This document shows, one piece after another, positions 1 through 10,616 of a DNA stretch of 64,000 bases; within the stretch, counting starts at the first letter, position 1; every line of letters starts with the position of its first letter. A program made the position numbers and the translations under genes. The DNA is from Chitinophaga silvisoli (GTDB taxonomy: Bacteria > Bacteroidota > Bacteroidia > Chitinophagales > Chitinophagaceae), in the NCBI RefSeq assembly GCF_003412465.1, contig NZ_QTJV01000019.1, positions 1 through 64,000 on the forward strand, written 5' to 3'. The notes below the pieces were generated by a model. It had not been told where the DNA came from, did no database searches, and saw only the letters and a program-made list of their open reading frames with translations.

Positions 1-91
1 CAGCTTTGTGTTGTTCATCAGATACGCAATAGCTGTAAATATGTAGTGTGGAAAGACAGAAAAGAGTTTTGTGCTGATCTGAAGGAGGTTT

Positions 92-3000
92 ATGGAGCAC
101 CAAATCGGGATCACCTTTCTAATAATTTCCCTGCTTACAGGGATCATGACCTGTGCCGCTGCCGGTCCGGGAATTGAGACCTATCAGAATGAACTCAAAG
201 GACAGATAAAGCAAGGTGATATCCTGATTATAAAGGATGAAAAATTTGAAGATTCCAATACAGACTGGAGTAAGATTAATAACCGGAAGGTAACGGATAT
301 AATTACCTTAAGTCTGAATAAAGATGAAGTTAATAAGATCACCAAAGCCTTTACGGCAGAAATAAAGTTCAAAGTTGAATACTGGTCGCAGCCTAACCAG
401 GCAGATCCGGGCGTTTCAGATAATATAAAGCTGAAGGTAACCTATGATCCTGCTACAGGAGCAAGCTATCAATCATCTGCTGATTATCATTTTGACAATG
501 CATATAAGGTAAGGATTACCATTGAGGATTTTACGAGTGAACAACTGGGAACTCCGATGCCGGCTGCTTTTCATCTGACAGGTCAGGTGATTATAGAGCG
601 TTCTTATACTATTGCATCTACACCGATTGTGACGCATGTTAAAATGGGGCCCAATACGTCAACTGCCTACCAGGCATCGTTGATATGGAATAAGGTAGAT
701 GGTGCACAGGAATATGACCTTGAATGGACTTTTATATATAATGGTACTGATTATGGCAGGGAGTTGAATGAAAATTATATGGCTTATACTGTACCGATGG
801 TACAGAAGATGTTTAAAAACAATGCCACCCGTGTAACGGTACAGCAGGAATATTATGATATCACCCAGACAAATTATAATTCCTACCTATTAATACGTGT
901 GAGGCCCGTTTATTATGACGCGGAAGGATTTCGAATAGAAGGAGACTGGAACTATGACCTGGTAGACCAGGATGGGAATCCAATGGTAGGGGCCATATTT
1001 GCGCCGGCAGCGGGTAACCAGTCCAACTTTAACTGGACTTATAGTGCTTCATATGCAGAGGATGGTAAGCGAAAAGAAGTCATTCATTTTTTGGATGGTT
1101 CTTTACGTGAGCGCCAGGCAGTCACCCTGAGTAATACGGATAAAAAAGCAATTGTACAGGAGACACTGTACGATGAGTTTGGTCGTCCTATTCTCAATAC
1201 AATGCCGGCACCGGTGAATAATAACGCTCTTAAGTATTATAAAGGAATGCACCCTGCCCCCGGAGGTAATACTTATGATTATACATATGTTTATAATAAT
1301 ACAGATTGCATAGGCACGCCAGCGCCTATGGATTCAACTGGTTATGAAGATGTGGATAATTCTGAAAATACGGTGATGGTAGGTGGGCCCGGGCAGTATT
1401 ATTCTTCCAATAATGTCTTTTATAATCTTGATAATAAGTCCGTAAACCAGTATACACCTGGAGCGGCAGGGTATCCTTTCTCTGTGACCAGGTATACTCC
1501 GGATAATACAGGAAGGGTGAGCGTACAGGGTGGTGTAGGTGCGTTATTCCAGCCGGGACCAGATCAGGCGACCAGCAAGGCAGTGAGAACTTATTATGGC
1601 ACACCTGATCAATGGGAGCTGGACAGGTTGTTTGGGAGTGATGTTGGTTTTGCGAGCCATTACCTGAAGACGATGACAGTAGATGGCAATGGGCAGGTTG
1701 CGCTTTCTTATTCCAATGCATCCGGGAAGGTGATTGCCAGTGCACTGGCAGGTGGAGCGCCGGAAGGAATGGATGAGCTGACAAGCAAACCCGAAGCCCG
1801 GCAGGTGACGGCGATCATTTTGGACTCCAGCCAGTTTAAGTTTGATGCTTCCAGGTTATCTATGACAGCCGTGAAAACTTACCTGAATCCTGTGCCTGGT
1901 GATGTGGATATCTCTTATAATATCGCGCAGCTGATAAAGACCTATCAGAGTACCAGCGTGAAAATTTGTAGTAACTGTTATTATGAACTGGATATACAGA
2001 TAACGGATGACTGTAACACGGTGGTATATCATAATGATAGTCCAATTCCTGTGGGCAGTCTGACAAGTGATTGTAGTAAAAATACGATGAGCACTGGTGC
2101 TATTCCTACTAAACATTTTGACAAGGTTGGGCCTTATAATATCACTTTTACGCTAAGTTTATCACAGACTGCCATTGATAATTATACCAATGATTATGTA
2201 AGTAAGAATAGTGACCTGCGTAGTCAATGGAGCTTTGTATACAATGCATTGAATGACCAGGATTTAAGCTCCTGTTTTAATGATTGTTCTACTTGTCTGA
2301 CAGCATTGGGCGCTAAGACAGACTTCGTTAACCGGGTAGTCACTGAGTTGACAAAGGATGCTATGTTGTTGCCAAAGGTTGATTCTATTACAGATTGGGC
2401 AGGCTTGCAATATGATGCATTGTTGGCAAAGTGTAAGGGTTTACAGATCAGTTGTGGCGGTTCATCCTGTGATGAACTGAAGCATGTGATGCTGCAGGAT
2501 GTGAGTCCGCAGGGACAGTATGCATTATTTGATGCAACATATGCTCCGCTGGAAAAGAGTATCAATGTATTGTATAATAACTGGCGTATAGTTTTCCCAA
2601 TTATTAGTAACACATCGGATTCAACATATCAGAAGAACCTGGTAGAGTTGGGCGATGGTGTAACGATGTCTGCTAATGATGCGACTTTCACCCTGGAAAT
2701 GCTGGTGAAATATTGGAAACCTGAGTGGGATACGGCTTTCCTGCAGTATCATCCTGAGTATTGTGCATTGCAATTCTGTGAGGCTTATTCAGGTCCAAAG
2801 GACTGGGATGAGCGGTTAAAGAATGTTGCACAGGGGGTGACGAATCTCAACCTGATTCTGCCGGGTGTGGTATATAGCAGAACGAATGTGAACTGGCTGG
2901 TGGATAATGATCCATTCTTTTCCGTGTGGGCACCGGATTATAAGGCCAGGGTGATTGATGATCTGCAGCATTATACGACGGTGGCGAAAATTTCCGGTAC

Positions 3001-6000
3001 CAGTTCTGACAATCCGCTGTTTAATAAAAGCCTGGTGGATTATGTAGATTATGTGGTGTATTGTGCTGATGGTAATGGAAATACGAATAGTGTCAACCAG
3101 GGGTCATTAACGAGTGATAACTGGACACATTGTACGCCGGTGGAGAGCTGTCGGCTGCCGGATGTTGAATTCCGTACCTATCGGGACCTTTACCTGGAGC
3201 TGAAACAACGGTATTACCAGGAGATACGTACTGCTAAGTTCTGTAACAGTGCCTGTCCTATAGGTGATTCTATTGGTTTTGTGTTTAGTACCTGTGCGAA
3301 GACGAGTGATTTTGATATCATTGAGGATGCAGAACTGAGCTGTTCTGGGAAATATGGTTATAAGGTAAGGTATAACGGAGCTGGTTTAGCGTCTGCGACC
3401 ACTATACAGTTTTATTATCCTGCAGAGTATGTGAGTGCAGGAACGGAGCGAGTAACATCAATAACATTTGAAGTTGGGCAGACAGAACGTACATTTTGTA
3501 TGGCAACGCATGCTCCGGCAAATGTGATCCGTGTGTCAAATGTGATTTGTAATAATAGTAATAGTAATGCGGGGAATAATAGTGATGCTAAGTGGGATTG
3601 TGGTGCCTGGAAGGAGAGCTGGTTTACCATTATTAATAATGGTCAGGATGATCCTAAGACTATAGGTATTACTTATGTTGGTCCCGACGCGATTCCTGCA
3701 GGGAAATATACCTATGTGGTGGTAAAAGCAAATGTTAGTGGCGTTACAAAGTATGGTGCGATAAGAATTGATGCTAATAGTACTTCCGGTACCTGGGCAC
3801 CAGAAAATCCAGGTAATGTAAGTTTGACGGATTATAGTTATGTGCAGAATCAGTGTTCAGGTACGGTAATAGGATTTGGGGACAATGCACGGGTGGCGAC
3901 AACTTCTGACGCGACCATCACCACCTCTTCATCTACTATTGCAACAGCTGCTGTATCAGCTACCAGTACCTGTGACGAGGCGTATAAGTACAAAATATCC
4001 CGTATTACAAATGTCTCTTTTAGCAGTGAAATGAATATTCCTACAGATGCTACCGCATTGACGGATAGCCTCAATGCACAGTTGGCGCTGATGGTACATT
4101 CCAATTGTGAGACGATGGCTGATGACTGGATGACTAAACTGGATGCGTGTCTGAATAGTAATGCTAACTATCTCGCGAAGAAGGCTACCTTAAAAGCGGC
4201 GCTGATTGAGATCTGTGCAGCAGGTGCGGATACTTCTCATCCGTATGGGACAAGTACAACACCTAATAATGTACTTGTAGGCGGGTATGCTTCCTTTAAG
4301 GATGCGATTAAGGGTATCCTGGGCCTGAGTACTTTCAGCATGATCTGTAACCCATGGCTGATTGATGCGCCATATCCTTATAATGTGGAGATGCAGGCTT
4401 CAGAGAAGGTTGTTAGTAAAACCAATTTTGCTATCTGTAACAGGATATCTTCTTTAAAAACGGCCTCTTATACGGCAGCAGGCGATGATGATGCCTTCTA
4501 TGCCTGGCTGAAGAATCATTTCGGGGATGCCATGAACTTGTCAAAAGCTGACCTGGTCACCTTAATGAATGGATGTGGTAATTGCCGGTTCTTATTGAGT
4601 AAGAACATTAAGTTGCCGGTATTCTTTGACGGGTATGCAAAAGCGGAGGCGAATTACTGGGATTATACGCCTGCTGTCAATGATTTTAAAGCGGATATGG
4701 GTGGTACGGTAGACGAAACAGATGCTAACTACCCGGAGGTGTTTACTAATTATATGAATCAGCGCTGGGGCTTTACCCTGACTTATGATGACTATGTAGA
4801 CTATAAGGCCCGTGTCGCTGCTGATATCAATGCAGTATTGGTGAATAAGGTAGCTTATCCTACCGTAACAGAAGACCCCTATGCATGTATGGTGCAGCAG
4901 GTCAATACAGCTGCAGCTACAGGTTATGTGTTGTACAAGGAATTTATAGATGAGGTAAAACGTGTTTTCCGTAAAGAATACATTGCGTATTGCGGTAGTG
5001 CTAAACCAACGGTGAAGATGAAGAGCAGCCAGCAGATCTATCATCATACATTGTATTATTATGATCAGGCGGGTAATCTTGTGCGTACGGTACCGCCAGA
5101 GGGGGTACACCTGGTAAGTGAAAGTTTATTTAGCCAGATTGACAGGGCGAGAATAAATGGAGACCAGGTATGTACATATAACGGCCCGACCAGTAATTCA
5201 ACTGTAGATGCAGGAATGACTGCGTTGACGAACCTGATTGCCCTGGGTACGAATAGTGCCATGGAATTCTGGACGTATAGTGCGAACACGGGATCTGCGC
5301 AGTTCTTAACAACTTCAGGAAGTAATAAATACCTGGTAAATTTATGTTTGGATGGACGTTATGCACATCTTGAGATGTATAGTTTGACGGTGACTAGTGG
5401 TGCGGTAGATCTGACGCAATCTTATATCACAGATGCTGATATGCAAGCCATTCTGCCATTAGGGCAATGGACGCATGTGGTAGTGCAGGGGACTGGATTG
5501 GCAAACAATAACCTGGCTATTTATGTGAATGGTGTGAAATGCCCGGTAGTCACAAATGCAACGCCTGGTGGTTGTGGTTGGGATTTGGCAGGTGGTGCGA
5601 GTGCGCCGGTATTACCACAGAATTTAGCCAATATAAAACATATGCGTTTGTACAGCAGATTGCTGACGGAAGCGGAAATTGCAGCAAATGCAGTGGATGC
5701 TTGTATGGCGGCGACTGATAAAACGAAGATGGATTATTGGTTTAGGTATAATATGCCGACAAGTGGTACGGGTAGTGCAGGTTCCGGGTTAGCGGAGACG
5801 ACTATAAGTCCGATTTACCCGGTGCACACGCTGACGACCAGTTATGCATATCAGTCATTGAATGGGCCTACACTACAGGTATCACCTGATGGTGGTATAA
5901 TGCAGAACTGGTATGATTACCTGGGACGTGTCTCCGTTGCACAAAATGCTGAGCAAAAGGCGGGTAGCAGGTATTCTTATAGTTCCTACGATGAGCAGAA

Positions 6001-8614
6001 CCGAATAGTTGAAGTGGGCGAGAAGAGCAGTGGGAATACGATGGATGCAAGTGTTGGGTTTGTGCCTGCAGCTACTATGACGGCGTTTGCGGCTTCTGGT
6101 ACGAACAGCCAGATCATGCATACCTGGTATGATAAGCAATATGATGGATTTGGTTATACACAGGAAAACCTGCGTAAACGGGTATCAGCAAGATCTTACC
6201 AGGATGGATCTTCCACTCCGCAGATGACTTATTATAGTTATGATCAGATAGGTATGGTGAAGACCCTGTGGCAACAGATTGATGGACTTGGCACGAAACA
6301 GATAGAATACAATTATGACCTGGCATCAGGTAAGGTGAATAAGCTGCGTTATCAGCATCTGAATAATGATAATACTACGACGGATCAGTTCTATTATGGT
6401 TATGAGTATGATGCAGATAACAGGGTAGTGAAAGCGCTGACGGGTATCAGGGGCTGGAGTAATGATGGATGGGAGATTGAGAATCCGAAGACGGATGTGC
6501 ATTATAATTATTACCTGCATGGGCCTTTGTCACGGAGTGAATTGGGAAATAAGCAGTTAGTGCAGGGTACGGATTATGCATATACCTTACAGGGTTGGGT
6601 AAAAGGAGTCAACAGCCAGTACCTGAACACAGCAGCGGATATGGGGCAGGATGGATTGGCAAGTGGGGATCATAGTGTGGTAGCGCCTGATGTATTTGGA
6701 TATACTTTAGACTATTACAATACTGATTATTGGGCTGTTGGTAATCAGAGTTTCCTGCCTTTGACCTGGGGAACTCCAGGGTCAACTTCGACCGGGCATA
6801 ACCTGTATAATGGTAATATTAGCCGTATGACAGTGGCTTCTGCACAGTTTGGAAATACGGTGGGGTATAGTTACAAATATGATCAGTTGAATCGAATGAA
6901 GGCAATGCGTCAGCATCCGGTGACACTGGGAGCTACTTCATGGGATGCTGCTACGGCAGGAGCGGCGTATCGGGAAGATGTGACGTATGATGGGAATGGT
7001 AATATCCTGACTTATAATAGGAATGGTAGTGGTGCGAATGGGAAGGGGGTAGCGATGGATCAGCTGACTTATGGGTATAATAGGGATGCGTCTGGTTATC
7101 TGACGAATAATAAGTTGACGCAGGTGACTGATGCTGTTACGGCAAATGATTATGGTACGGCGGATTTGAAGTCTCAGGGTAGTAATAACTATGGATATGA
7201 TTTGATTGGGAATATGGTGAGTGATGTGCAGGGAGGGGTGTCTAATATTACCTGGACGGTGTATGGGAAGATTAAGAAGATCACCAAAACAGATGGAAGT
7301 ACATTTGAGTATAAGTATGATGCGGATGGGAATAGGGTGTGTAAGGTGTATACGCATGGTACGCAGGTGGATAAGACGTGGTATGTGAGGGATGCGAGTG
7401 GAAATGTGTTGGCGGTTTATGGGAATAAGGATGGTGATGGAAATGTTTATTGGAAGGAACAACAATTGTACGGTACAAGTCGTTTAGGTTCATGGTATCC
7501 TGAATTGAATGTGTCTGCTGGTGCTGTTGGGGCAGCGGAGTTATGGGGTAGTACGAATAAGAAACAGTATGAGTTGACGAATCATTTGGGGAATGTGCTG
7601 GCTACGGTGACTGATGAGTTGAAGGCTGATAATACGGCATTGGTGATGAGTGCGAATGATTATTATCCGTTTGGGATGATTCAGCCGGATAGGAGGTATA
7701 GTAGTGGAGGGTATAGGTATGGGTTTAATGGGAAGGAGAATGATAATGAGGTGAAGGGAGATGGGAATCAGCAGGATTATGGGATGAGGGTGTATGATCC
7801 GAGGGTTGGGAAGTTTTTATCTGTAGACCCATTGGCCCAAAGTTTCCCATATTACACACCATATCAATTTGCTGGAAATAAGCCGATATGGGCTACTGAT
7901 CTTGATGGTGGGGAAGAGAAGTATTTTAATGTTAATGTACAACTTGACACTAAGGGAGCTTTAAAAGAAATAACATATGTTGAAGTTGAAAATCCATACG
8001 GTAATCTAAGAGGCTTTCATGAAACATATGAAGGATTGAAATGGTATGATGGATATGGCCCTAAAGGTAAAGGGCTGGAATTTAATTATAATGTATTTCA
8101 GGCACAAAGTGATGGTTCAAACATTTTAGTTGGTTCCAGAGTTGACTTTGTCCCAGTACCTACATTTGCTGAAAAGGTCCAAAATTTCTTTACTCCAACT
8201 AAAGAAGGTGAAAAAGGAGGAATTAAGTGGGTATCTTCAAATAGACAACCAGGTTCAGATAATTCATATAATGCACCCACAACTGATCCAGGTAGACCAG
8301 AAAATATTGACTGGCTATTGGATGCAGTTAGTATGTCTATAACTGCTGGAGGCGACCCAATGAAGATTCCCAAAAACATTAAGGATTTTGAGAACATTAG
8401 TCTAATTTTCAAAAATACGCTGTATCAAAAGGGTGCATTAGATTATTTGGGAAAAGTTTATAATAAATATTTCCCAGAGAAAAAGATAGACAGTGTGACT
8501 TGTCCTACTTGCACTCAATATCAAGATAGCGGACATGTTGATTTTTATAACAGTCCTGGAACCTTTAAAAGTATATTAAACGATCAAAAAAAGGCAAATG
8601 AGAATAATAATTAA
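92..8614 (+). CDS. Giant secreted Rhs/YD-repeat protein with a variable C-terminal tip
   Basis: This 2840-residue protein starts with a hydrophobic signal peptide (residues 1-24) and is presumably exported. A fibronectin-III-like stretch lies near 175-300, followed by a long Cys-rich region of about 1100 residues that I cannot assign. A LamG/concanavalin-like domain follows at about 1707-1873 and YD repeats at about 1920-2500. The Rhs core carries NHLGNVLATVTDE, YYPFGM, FNGKENDNEV and YDPRVGKFLSVDPL (about 2493-2580). The last ~237 residues (from about 2603) form a unique AT-rich tip with a CPTC pair, and I recognise no catalytic motif in it. In the Rhs family the shell encapsulates a C-terminal toxin. 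The start has a GAAGGAGG three bases upstream. The next gene overlaps the stop by 17 bases, as toxin-immunity pairs often do. Toxin activity of this tip is inference. Confidence 0.93.
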   Translation: MEHQIGITFLIISLLTGIMTCAAAGPGIETYQNELKGQIKQGDILIIKDEKFEDSNTDWSKINNRKVTDIITLSLNKDEVNKITKAFTAEIKFKVEYWSQPNQADPGVSDNIKLKVTYDPATGASYQSSADYHFDNAYKVRITIEDFTSEQLGTPMPAAFHLTGQVIIERSYTIASTPIVTHVKMGPNTSTAYQASLIWNKVDGAQEYDLEWTFIYNGTDYGRELNENYMAYTVPMVQKMFKNNATRVTVQQEYYDITQTNYNSYLLIRVRPVYYDAEGFRIEGDWNYDLVDQDGNPMVGAIFAPAAGNQSNFNWTYSASYAEDGKRKEVIHFLDGSLRERQAVTLSNTDKKAIVQETLYDEFGRPILNTMPAPVNNNALKYYKGMHPAPGGNTYDYTYVYNNTDCIGTPAPMDSTGYEDVDNSENTVMVGGPGQYYSSNNVFYNLDNKSVNQYTPGAAGYPFSVTRYTPDNTGRVSVQGGVGALFQPGPDQATSKAVRTYYGTPDQWELDRLFGSDVGFASHYLKTMTVDGNGQVALSYSNASGKVIASALAGGAPEGMDELTSKPEARQVTAIILDSSQFKFDASRLSMTAVKTYLNPVPGDVDISYNIAQLIKTYQSTSVKICSNCYYELDIQITDDCNTVVYHNDSPIPVGSLTSDCSKNTMSTGAIPTKHFDKVGPYNITFTLSLSQTAIDNYTNDYVSKNSDLRSQWSFVYNALNDQDLSSCFNDCSTCLTALGAKTDFVNRVVTELTKDAMLLPKVDSITDWAGLQYDALLAKCKGLQISCGGSSCDELKHVMLQDVSPQGQYALFDATYAPLEKSINVLYNNWRIVFPIISNTSDSTYQKNLVELGDGVTMSANDATFTLEMLVKYWKPEWDTAFLQYHPEYCALQFCEAYSGPKDWDERLKNVAQGVTNLNLILPGVVYSRTNVNWLVDNDPFFSVWAPDYKARVIDDLQHYTTVAKISGTSSDNPLFNKSLVDYVDYVVYCADGNGNTNSVNQGSLTSDNWTHCTPVESCRLPDVEFRTYRDLYLELKQRYYQEIRTAKFCNSACPIGDSIGFVFSTCAKTSDFDIIEDAELSCSGKYGYKVRYNGAGLASATTIQFYYPAEYVSAGTERVTSITFEVGQTERTFCMATHAPANVIRVSNVICNNSNSNAGNNSDAKWDCGAWKESWFTIINNGQDDPKTIGITYVGPDAIPAGKYTYVVVKANVSGVTKYGAIRIDANSTSGTWAPENPGNVSLTDYSYVQNQCSGTVIGFGDNARVATTSDATITTSSSTIATAAVSATSTCDEAYKYKISRITNVSFSSEMNIPTDATALTDSLNAQLALMVHSNCETMADDWMTKLDACLNSNANYLAKKATLKAALIEICAAGADTSHPYGTSTTPNNVLVGGYASFKDAIKGILGLSTFSMICNPWLIDAPYPYNVEMQASEKVVSKTNFAICNRISSLKTASYTAAGDDDAFYAWLKNHFGDAMNLSKADLVTLMNGCGNCRFLLSKNIKLPVFFDGYAKAEANYWDYTPAVNDFKADMGGTVDETDANYPEVFTNYMNQRWGFTLTYDDYVDYKARVAADINAVLVNKVAYPTVTEDPYACMVQQVNTAAATGYVLYKEFIDEVKRVFRKEYIAYCGSAKPTVKMKSSQQIYHHTLYYYDQAGNLVRTVPPEGVHLVSESLFSQIDRARINGDQVCTYNGPTSNSTVDAGMTALTNLIALGTNSAMEFWTYSANTGSAQFLTTSGSNKYLVNLCLDGRYAHLEMYSLTVTSGAVDLTQSYITDADMQAILPLGQWTHVVVQGTGLANNNLAIYVNGVKCPVVTNATPGGCGWDLAGGASAPVLPQNLANIKHMRLYSRLLTEAEIAANAVDACMAATDKTKMDYWFRYNMPTSGTGSAGSGLAETTISPIYPVHTLTTSYAYQSLNGPTLQVSPDGGIMQNWYDYLGRVSVAQNAEQKAGSRYSYSSYDEQNRIVEVGEKSSGNTMDASVGFVPAATMTAFAASGTNSQIMHTWYDKQYDGFGYTQENLRKRVSARSYQDGSSTPQMTYYSYDQIGMVKTLWQQIDGLGTKQIEYNYDLASGKVNKLRYQHLNNDNTTTDQFYYGYEYDADNRVVKALTGIRGWSNDGWEIENPKTDVHYNYYLHGPLSRSELGNKQLVQGTDYAYTLQGWVKGVNSQYLNTAADMGQDGLASGDHSVVAPDVFGYTLDYYNTDYWAVGNQSFLPLTWGTPGSTSTGHNLYNGNISRMTVASAQFGNTVGYSYKYDQLNRMKAMRQHPVTLGATSWDAATAGAAYREDVTYDGNGNILTYNRNGSGANGKGVAMDQLTYGYNRDASGYLTNNKLTQVTDAVTANDYGTADLKSQGSNNYGYDLIGNMVSDVQGGVSNITWTVYGKIKKITKTDGSTFEYKYDADGNRVCKVYTHGTQVDKTWYVRDASGNVLAVYGNKDGDGNVYWKEQQLYGTSRLGSWYPELNVSAGAVGAAELWGSTNKKQYELTNHLGNVLATVTDELKADNTALVMSANDYYPFGMIQPDRRYSSGGYRYGFNGKENDNEVKGDGNQQDYGMRVYDPRVGKFLSVDPLAQSFPYYTPYQFAGNKPIWATDLDGGEEKYFNVNVQLDTKGALKEITYVEVENPYGNLRGFHETYEGLKWYDGYGPKGKGLEFNYNVFQAQSDGSNILVGSRVDFVPVPTFAEKVQNFFTPTKEGEKGGIKWVSSNRQPGSDNSYNAPTTDPGRPENIDWLLDAVSMSITAGGDPMKIPKNIKDFENISLIFKNTLYQKGALDYLGKVYNKYFPEKKIDSVTCPTCTQYQDSGHVDFYNSPGTFKSILNDQKKANENNN
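7183..7766 (+). repeat. Rhs core repeat, copy 1 (matches 13568-14151)
   Basis: This 584-bp stretch of Rhs core sequence in the large rhs gene aligns to 13568-14151 with a constant offset of 6385 bases and no indel. I count roughly 25 mismatches by eye. The strand is strikingly G/T-rich and C-poor compared with the tip that follows. Confidence 0.93.
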
Positions 8615-9395
8615 GAAGAAATTAAGCAAAACATCTACGTTATCGGGAATATTGGGTTTGGTGTCTTTTGTTTATGGATGTAATAATTTAAGTTCCGAAA
8701 GTAAATATAAATCATTTCTTAATGACGGTAAGGGAGGCCTTGTTGAAATAATATTCAATGAAAATGGGAAGATTTCGGAATCGTTTCAATTGAGAAGTGA
8801 TTCCGTGAAAAATGGGAGCTATAAAAAATTCTTTTCTGACGGAACAGTAGAATCTGTTGGCCAGTTTAAAAATGGAATCATGGATAGCTCCTGGACAAAT
8901 TACTACCAGGGAGGGAAAATTAAAGAACAGCAATACTATATAAGCGGCAAGCAGTTTTGTGAACAAAAAATTTTTGAACCTGACGGAAAATTAAAAGAGC
9001 TCAAATTTAATGCACTTCATTTAGGTACGGTTTCATTAATTAAATATAATGAACAAAATAAAATTATAAAATGGAACGGATTTCCAATTTATTGTGTATT
9101 TAATTCTGATAAAATTAAGAGTGGTCAGGAATATGTTATTGGGATTTTCTTTGGAGTACCTCCTTCAATTAATATTGATGTGCAAATTGAGGGAAGAGAT
9201 AAAAATAATAATGAAGTAATTTATTCAAAAGAATACAATGAAAATAATGCTGAGATACTAACATTTGGAAGGAGAATTGTCATTCAGGAAACCATGCAAA
9301 GAAATGGCGACTATTTATGGGACATTCACTTTCATTATAAAGGTGAGAATGTAAGAAAGGATACAACGGTGAATTTAAGGGTTAGCGTCGATTGA
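8598..9395 (+). CDS. Lipoprotein with MORN/YwqK-like repeats, candidate immunity protein
   Basis: This 265-residue protein has an N-terminal signal with lipobox VYGC (Cys28), so it is probably a lipoprotein. Residues about 70-135 hold repeats of the form NGSYKKFFSDGTVESVGQFKNG and a following YYQGGKIKEQ unit, the pattern of MORN-variant repeats found in YwqK-family antitoxins. The C-terminal half (about 150-265) looks beta-rich and is unassigned. The start codon lies 17 bases inside the end of the upstream rhs gene, which suggests translational coupling. That position is where the immunity gene of an Rhs toxin normally sits. Immunity to the tip at 7900-8614 is inferred from position and fold, not shown. 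A perfect terminator hairpin follows at 9433. Confidence 0.82.
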   Translation: MRIIIKKKLSKTSTLSGILGLVSFVYGCNNLSSESKYKSFLNDGKGGLVEIIFNENGKISESFQLRSDSVKNGSYKKFFSDGTVESVGQFKNGIMDSSWTNYYQGGKIKEQQYYISGKQFCEQKIFEPDGKLKELKFNALHLGTVSLIKYNEQNKIIKWNGFPIYCVFNSDKIKSGQEYVIGIFFGVPPSINIDVQIEGRDKNNNEVIYSKEYNENNAEILTFGRRIVIQETMQRNGDYLWDIHFHYKGENVRKDTTVNLRVSVD

Positions 9396-9432
9396 GAAGA
9401 TTAAATGATTTCATGTCATTATCCACATTATC

Positions 9433-9467
9433 AATAAAAGAGCCGGCCATTTGCCGGCTCTTTTATT
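9433..9467 (+). terminator. Rho-independent terminator after the rhs/lipoprotein pair
   Basis: A perfect 15-bp stem (9433-9447 with 9453-9467, GAGCCGGC core) encloses a 5-base loop and ends in a T-rich arm. It lies 38 bases after the lipoprotein stop. The A-rich left arm also makes it usable on the other strand. Confidence 0.9.
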
Positions 9468-9952
9468 AATTCCTTTACTTCTTCATGTATGGTCACAATC
9501 GGAATAGGTGCTAATTTAATCTTTATGAAAAAATTATTGGTTATAATATTAACTCTGTTTGATCAAATTTAAAGTTCTTAATATAACATAGTCGAAACTT
9601 TGCAGGGAAGAGGGATTTACCTAGCTTTGCATCAACCCAAAAAGAACGCCCAATCAGTAGAAACTGAACGGGCTTACTATTTAAAAATGATAAATATGAG
9701 TCGAAATTAGATAATTTCCGGCTCATAGAGACCAGGTTGTTGCAATTCCTTTTCAGCTTCACATTAAATTTTAAAAGCCAGACAAAAAGCGGGATCACAA
9801 ATGCCTTTTTATATTTAAAGGGATTAATGGTTAGCCAGCGACGTAATTGCCAGGCGATGGAGAAGAGCTTCAGCAGTCGTCTCAACAATGTTTACACCAT
9901 TTTATAACTGTCGGTAAATGGTGTTATTCAAAGTTAATGCACAAAATAACGC
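9468..9952. other. Intergenic stretch with no supported gene
   Basis: This stretch runs between the terminator and the first recognisable codons of the IS701-like transposase. It probably holds the decayed N-terminal part of that transposase. A 115-codon minus-strand frame (9541-9888) is open, but I see no signal peptide, motif or partner that supports it. Nothing else stands out. Confidence 0.5.
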
Positions 9953-10580
9953 TTGAGTTTTGGTGCCCAGTATCACCGTAATAGACACCTACTGCAAAAA
10001 AATGGTTTGGATGACGATACTTGTCTGATCATTGATGAAAGTGGTAATTCGAAAAATGGGAAGCAATCAGTAGGCGTGAAAATGCAATACTGTGGACAAC
10101 TTGGAAAAAACAGAAAACTGTCAGGTGGGTGTGTTTGGTGCATTGTGCGGAGGAAGTTTAGTAAGTCTTGTTCAGGCAAAATTATCAATGGGAAGCGAGG
10201 AAAGTAAAATTGATCTGGCAAAGGAAATTATTCATCCTGTAGGATGGAAACTGAAGGTAAAAGTTAGGTGGGTTTGTTTCGATGCTTTCCATGGACGGGA
10301 CTCGAACTTTTTGTGCAGCCTTATAAAAATGAGACCTCCGTTTGTAGCTTATGTGCCAGATAACCTTCATATCTGGCTAGAGCCCTTTCAAATGAGAGTT
10401 CCTGTGAGAGAACCGGGTAAACGTGGATGAAAAAGCATTTATGCCGGGCCTAACAGGGAATCTGTATCCATCCGAAACTACGCTAGTGGCCTGAGAAGGA
10501 AAGACTGGACGTGGATGAAGGTCCGGCATCAAAGTAAAGGAAAGTTATTATTTGCATGGTTTCACTGGGCAATCGAATGA
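9953..10580 (+). pseudogene. IS701-like DDE transposase remnant
   Basis: The first frame reads DDTCLIIDESGNSKNGK, then SVGVKMQYCGQLGK, the first catalytic-Asp block of IS701-type transposases. A frameshift in an A6 run near 10098 moves the match to the frame reading TENCQVGVFGALCGG. The second block reads WVCFDAFHGRDSNFL, and PPFVAYVPDN follows. A TGA at 10428-10430 replaces what is probably an Arg codon, after which the same frame continues with SIYAGPNRESVSIRNYASG and ends at 10580 (WFHWAIE). The N-terminal part and probably an internal segment are missing. The element is therefore dead and marks earlier mobile-element traffic behind the first rhs locus. Confidence 0.82.
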
Positions 10581-10616
10581 TTTGTTGTCTAATTTTTCAA
10601 CTTAATAATCAAAAAA

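Noticed and set aside
4592..5110. 172-codon minus frame inside the giant rhs gene
   Set aside because: Antisense to a continuous 2840-codon frame, with a composition explained by it.
6938..7465. Minus-strand frame of 175 codons inside the Rhs core
   Set aside because: It arises from the extreme G/T skew of the plus strand; the product is an Ile/Arg/Pro-rich string with no domain, and the plus frame is clearly coding.
9541..9888. 115-codon minus frame before the IS701-like remnant
   Set aside because: Basic, hydrophobic-patchy sequence with no recognisable family or partner; it may be decayed IS sequence read backwards. Not impossible, but unsupported.
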